Below are positions 23,374 through 25,504 of a stretch of 25,504 bases of DNA, one piece after another. This DNA comes from JAVBKA01 sp031546715. GTDB taxonomy: Bacteria > Bacillota > Clostridia > Oscillospirales > UBA929. The position numbers and the translations under genes were made by a program. Position 1 is the stretch's first letter, and each line of letters starts with the position of its first letter. The DNA is taken from assembly GCA_031546715.1 (NCBI GenBank), contig JAVBKA010000052.1:1-25504 (forward strand), given 5' to 3'. Under the pieces are notes generated by a model. The model saw only the letters and a list, made by a program, of their open reading frames with translations. It ran no database searches and had not been told where the DNA came from.

Positions 23374-23447
23374 TGCGGGATTGTGTAACGGTAGCACGAC
23401 AGACTCTGACTCTGTTTGTGAGGGTTCGAATCCTTCTCCCGCAACCA
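23374..23447 (+). tRNA. tRNA-Gln, anticodon CUG
   Basis: 74 bases including an encoded CCA. The acceptor arm pairs TGCGGGA (23374-23380) with TCCCGCA (23437-23443). The D arm GTG/CAC has the GGTA loop. The anticodon stem ACAGA/TCTGT carries the loop CTCTGAC, anticodon CTG. The T arm is GAGGG-TTCGAAT-CCTTC with one G-U pair. It reads the codon CAG. A tRNA of this kind is a common integration site; see the neighbouring P-loop gene. Confidence 0.95.
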
Positions 23448-23450
23448 AGA

Positions 23451-23508
23451 GTTCAGGCTTTGCCTGAACGTGTGAAACTCTACAGGTGTAAGGCTTGTAG
23501 GGTTTTTG
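23451..23508 (+). terminator. tRNA terminator region
   Basis: A small hairpin GTTCAGGC-TTT-GCCTGAAC (23451-23469) is followed by AAACTCTACA (23475-23484) pairing with TGTAGGGTTT (23496-23505, with one G-U pair), then a T-rich run. Confidence 0.7.
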
Positions 23509-23539
23509 TATTTTGTTAGAGAAGTGAGATGCGCATTGA

Positions 23540-23577
23540 AAAGTGTCGTGTATGGCTTATGTCATGCACGACACTTT
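23540..23577. repeat. Long inverted repeat after tRNA-Gln
   Basis: AAAGTGTCGTG (23540-23550) and CACGACACTTT (23567-23577) are perfect complements. The stem continues by a T-G pair and ATG/CAT, leaving an 8-base loop. It lacks a real T-run, so it is not a clear terminator. Confidence 0.6.
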
Positions 23578-23841
23578 AATTTCTATTCAAGGGTAACACC
23601 GTGGGATTCGTTGAGTTCTGTTTGCTAATATAGCAAACAGAATGTACACTTAGAGTGCAGCGCGGACGTAAGTCTGTTGGTGATACGCATTTGGGTTGCC
23701 ACGCTTAATTCGCCAAAATGAGCGTGCACTTATTGGACATAGTTGTGAAAATTAGTTGCAGAGGTATTTGTCAAAAACATGATTAGGCGTTAGAGTAATC
23801 TCAATTCAATTATTAAATAGGTTGCAAAAGAAAAATCCTGA
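23578..23841. other. Gene-free stretch with an internal palindrome
   Basis: No reading frame or RNA gene was recognised between the inverted repeat at 23540-23577 and the P-loop gene. One perfect 27-base palindrome-like hairpin is present: TTCTGTTTGCTA (23616-23627), ATA, TAGCAAACAGAA (23631-23642). It may be a binding site or a terminator remnant. Confidence 0.5.
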
Positions 23842-25504
23842 TTAATTCCTAGTTAGGAATGTGATAATATGCTGCAACTCTTTGAGGCTTTCAGTGTCTA
23901 ACAGCCTTGTATCTGCGTTTTCTACTGTTTGCCTAATATCAACAATATCATCGCCATTTCTTTTTCGATTTTTACTGTGCTCAGTAAACTCGTTGTAGTT
24001 GTAGGGATTTTGTAATGCTTCAAAAATAAAATGTATCGCATGAGTTCTTACGTTCACATCTAAATGCTTTAAAATTATATTTTTGCGTGCCCAGATTAGG
24101 CAAATTGTAAACTCAATATGTGCTAGAGAAATTTTCAATTTTTGATTCTTGGTTTTTGAGTATTCTGTATCTAGTTTGCGTTTTGCCAACTGTGCGTATT
24201 TTAATGCCTCGTCTAATTGTGGGAGGTCTGATTCACTATATCCGCTTTGCCATAAATAACACTTAGCGCGCTGATGATAGTAGTGAGGGAAACATTTTTC
24301 GTCCTTTGACAAATACATATGAAGGCCTTCGTAAATGGCACTGCCTAAACCAAGTTGACCTTTAGACCTGCTAGGGAATATTTCGTTAATAATATCAAAT
24401 TTTATAAAGTCAATGACATTATTATAGTATGATTTGCTGTTTTCAGTCAACGTAATACTGATAATGCGTTGGAAAGCTTCAACGATAATAGGATAATTCT
24501 GTTTTCTAGTCGCAAAATTGCCAAGGGTTTCATAGAGCCAATATTTGGCATATACAACAATTTTTTGTTGAGAAGAGTTACTAATATCCTGTTCAAAATA
24601 AAGAACATGTTCATCAGATATAAGTGGTTTAGATTTGCGTATTTGTGAAAAGCCTGCCAAGTCAATGTTGTATTTGGTCAACTCCTGAGTATAAAGCTTC
24701 TCCTTTACGGCTAATAATATTAGAACCATCACATCATCAACAGTTTTAAGATTTGGCTCAACTCTCGTTAAAATTCCTTTTACTTGAAATGATTTTTCTA
24801 TTGAAATGAGATTATCCATTAGTGTCATATTATGTATAAAGTTTGGCAATTCGTTGACTGCTAGAATTGGGTTTATTAGTTTAATATCATCAGGGTCAAA
24901 ATAAGGTTCAACATAATGACCTTTTATTAATTTATTTCCAGAGGTCTGGTTAATTGTAGAAACAACATCCTTATCCGACTTGTTTACTGCGACTATTACA
25001 GAAATATTTCTTTTCTTTATTATTTCAGAATTTCGCATCAAAAAAAATATCTGATTTTTGGTAATAGAATTCGTGTCAAAAATTAATAACGCACCGCTTT
25101 CAAATGTTAATTTGTTAAGAGTTTCATCGTTTACAGAATTCTTGCTATCAAAAAAGTACACATCGCGGTCTTTTGTTTTTCTCAAAACTGAAATCAACAT
25201 GTAGCTCTTACCAGATACATGATTTCCATATAAAATATGTATAGGATAGTTCCTAATTTCCCTTAAAATTGTATCTGAAATTTTTCTGTCAATGAAGAAA
25301 TTTGGTATGCATATTTCCCCACCGGCTTTCCCCAGTAACGCTTTACCATGGAATAAATATGCACTGTTTTCTGGATATGAAATACCTAGTTGCCTAATGC
25401 TTAAAGATTTGTAGTGATAAATTTCTGATAAAGGAATTTGGTGCGAATTCTCACTTGCACAAGTCATTAATTCGTACATGCTGTCAAAATCGTCAAATTT
25501 CACG
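23842..25504 (-). CDS. P-loop (STAND-like) NTPase, N-terminal part outside the window
   Basis: At least 553 residues, running off the right edge; the first codon, GTG at 25503, may not be the real start. Walker A GNHVSGKS lies at residues 93-100 of the visible part, followed by a Walker B-like GALLIFDTN near residues 137-145 and VIVAVNKSD (a sensor-like strand) at about 169-177. The remaining 370 residues are mostly helical, with possible TPR-like helices (e.g. LDEALKYAQLAKRKL). The plan of an NTPase followed by a helical sensor fits STAND-type proteins of phage defence, where an effector domain (SIR2, TIR or nuclease) would sit at the missing N-terminus. This function is inferred only. The gene is AT-rich and next to a tRNA. 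Confidence 0.6.
   Translation of the reverse strand, partial: VKFDDFDSMYELMTCASENSHQIPLSEIYHYKSLSIRQLGISYPENSAYLFHGKALLGKAGGEICIPNFFIDRKISDTILREIRNYPIHILYGNHVSGKSYMLISVLRKTKDRDVYFFDSKNSVNDETLNKLTFESGALLIFDTNSITKNQIFFLMRNSEIIKKRNISVIVAVNKSDKDVVSTINQTSGNKLIKGHYVEPYFDPDDIKLINPILAVNELPNFIHNMTLMDNLISIEKSFQVKGILTRVEPNLKTVDDVMVLILLAVKEKLYTQELTKYNIDLAGFSQIRKSKPLISDEHVLYFEQDISNSSQQKIVVYAKYWLYETLGNFATRKQNYPIIVEAFQRIISITLTENSKSYYNNVIDFIKFDIINEIFPSRSKGQLGLGSAIYEGLHMYLSKDEKCFPHYYHQRAKCYLWQSGYSESDLPQLDEALKYAQLAKRKLDTEYSKTKNQKLKISLAHIEFTICLIWARKNIILKHLDVNVRTHAIHFIFEALQNPYNYNEFTEHSKNRKRNGDDIVDIRQTVENADTRLLDTESLKELQHIITFLTRN

Noticed and set aside
1..25504. CRISPR array or insertion sequence
   Set aside because: No regularly spaced direct repeats were seen. 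No transposase or integrase reading frame, and no paired terminal repeats around any cassette, were found.

Overview
The window looks like a chromosomal segment of a low-to-mid GC Gram-positive bacterium, probably a clostridial Firmicute. The evidence is the C-terminal Cys-rich IscS/IscU pair, a Cys-containing L33 and S18, the rpsF-ssb-rpsR operon, VanW and VanZ family proteins, a tandem of U32 proteins, DUF2680, strong GGAGG ribosome binding sites and many TTGACA/TATAAT promoters. No species can be named from the sequence alone.

Layout from left to right. 1-1460: the end of a cysteine desulfurase gene and its Fe-S scaffold partner. 1600-2427: a VanW-family protein. 2451-4485: a self-contained promoter plus two overlapping genes, an AAA ATPase and a RloB-like protein, resembling the AbiL/RloAB abortive-infection type of phage defence. 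4531-6486: a bidirectional terminator, then two minus-strand genes (a secreted DUF2680 protein and a membrane-anchored alpha/beta hydrolase with its own promoter). 6566-8960: the rpmG-secE-nusG-rplK-rplA operon on the minus strand, with promoter, leader hairpins and a terminator. It ends at rplA, without rplJ-rplL. 8998-10569: an AT-rich patch with a two-TM potassium channel and a frameshifted HNH endonuclease gene. 10710-14077: a promoter and two overlapping U32 genes (RNA hydroxylation type). 14206-14961: an AroQ chorismate mutase fused to a shikimate kinase domain that has lost its active-site residues. 15045-17942: a potential structured leader RNA and a large secreted beta-helix (GLUG-like) protein. 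17962-19710: a type II restriction-modification pair. 19773-20986: rpsF-ssb-rpsR with promoter, leader and terminator. 21053-21523: a VanZ protein. 21670-23308: an XRE regulator and an RluD-type pseudouridine synthase in one minus-strand operon with an operator-like repeat. 23333-23508: tRNA-Gln(CUG). 23448-23841: a gene-free stretch with several inverted repeats. 23842-25504: the C-terminal part of a P-loop (STAND-like) protein running off the right edge.

The overall picture is a backbone of translation, Fe-S and RNA-modification operons. At least three, and perhaps four, separate AT-rich cassettes with a defence flavour sit at the operon boundaries: RloAB-like genes, the HNH gene, the restriction-modification pair and the STAND-like gene. 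Each cassette except the last, which is truncated by the window, can be seen to carry its own promoter. The most interesting points are the possible three-way-junction RNA at 15045-15142, the chorismate mutase-pseudo-shikimate kinase fusion, the RloAB-like pair, and the truncated P-loop gene beside tRNA-Gln. All functional calls rest on reading motifs by eye; no database search was run.
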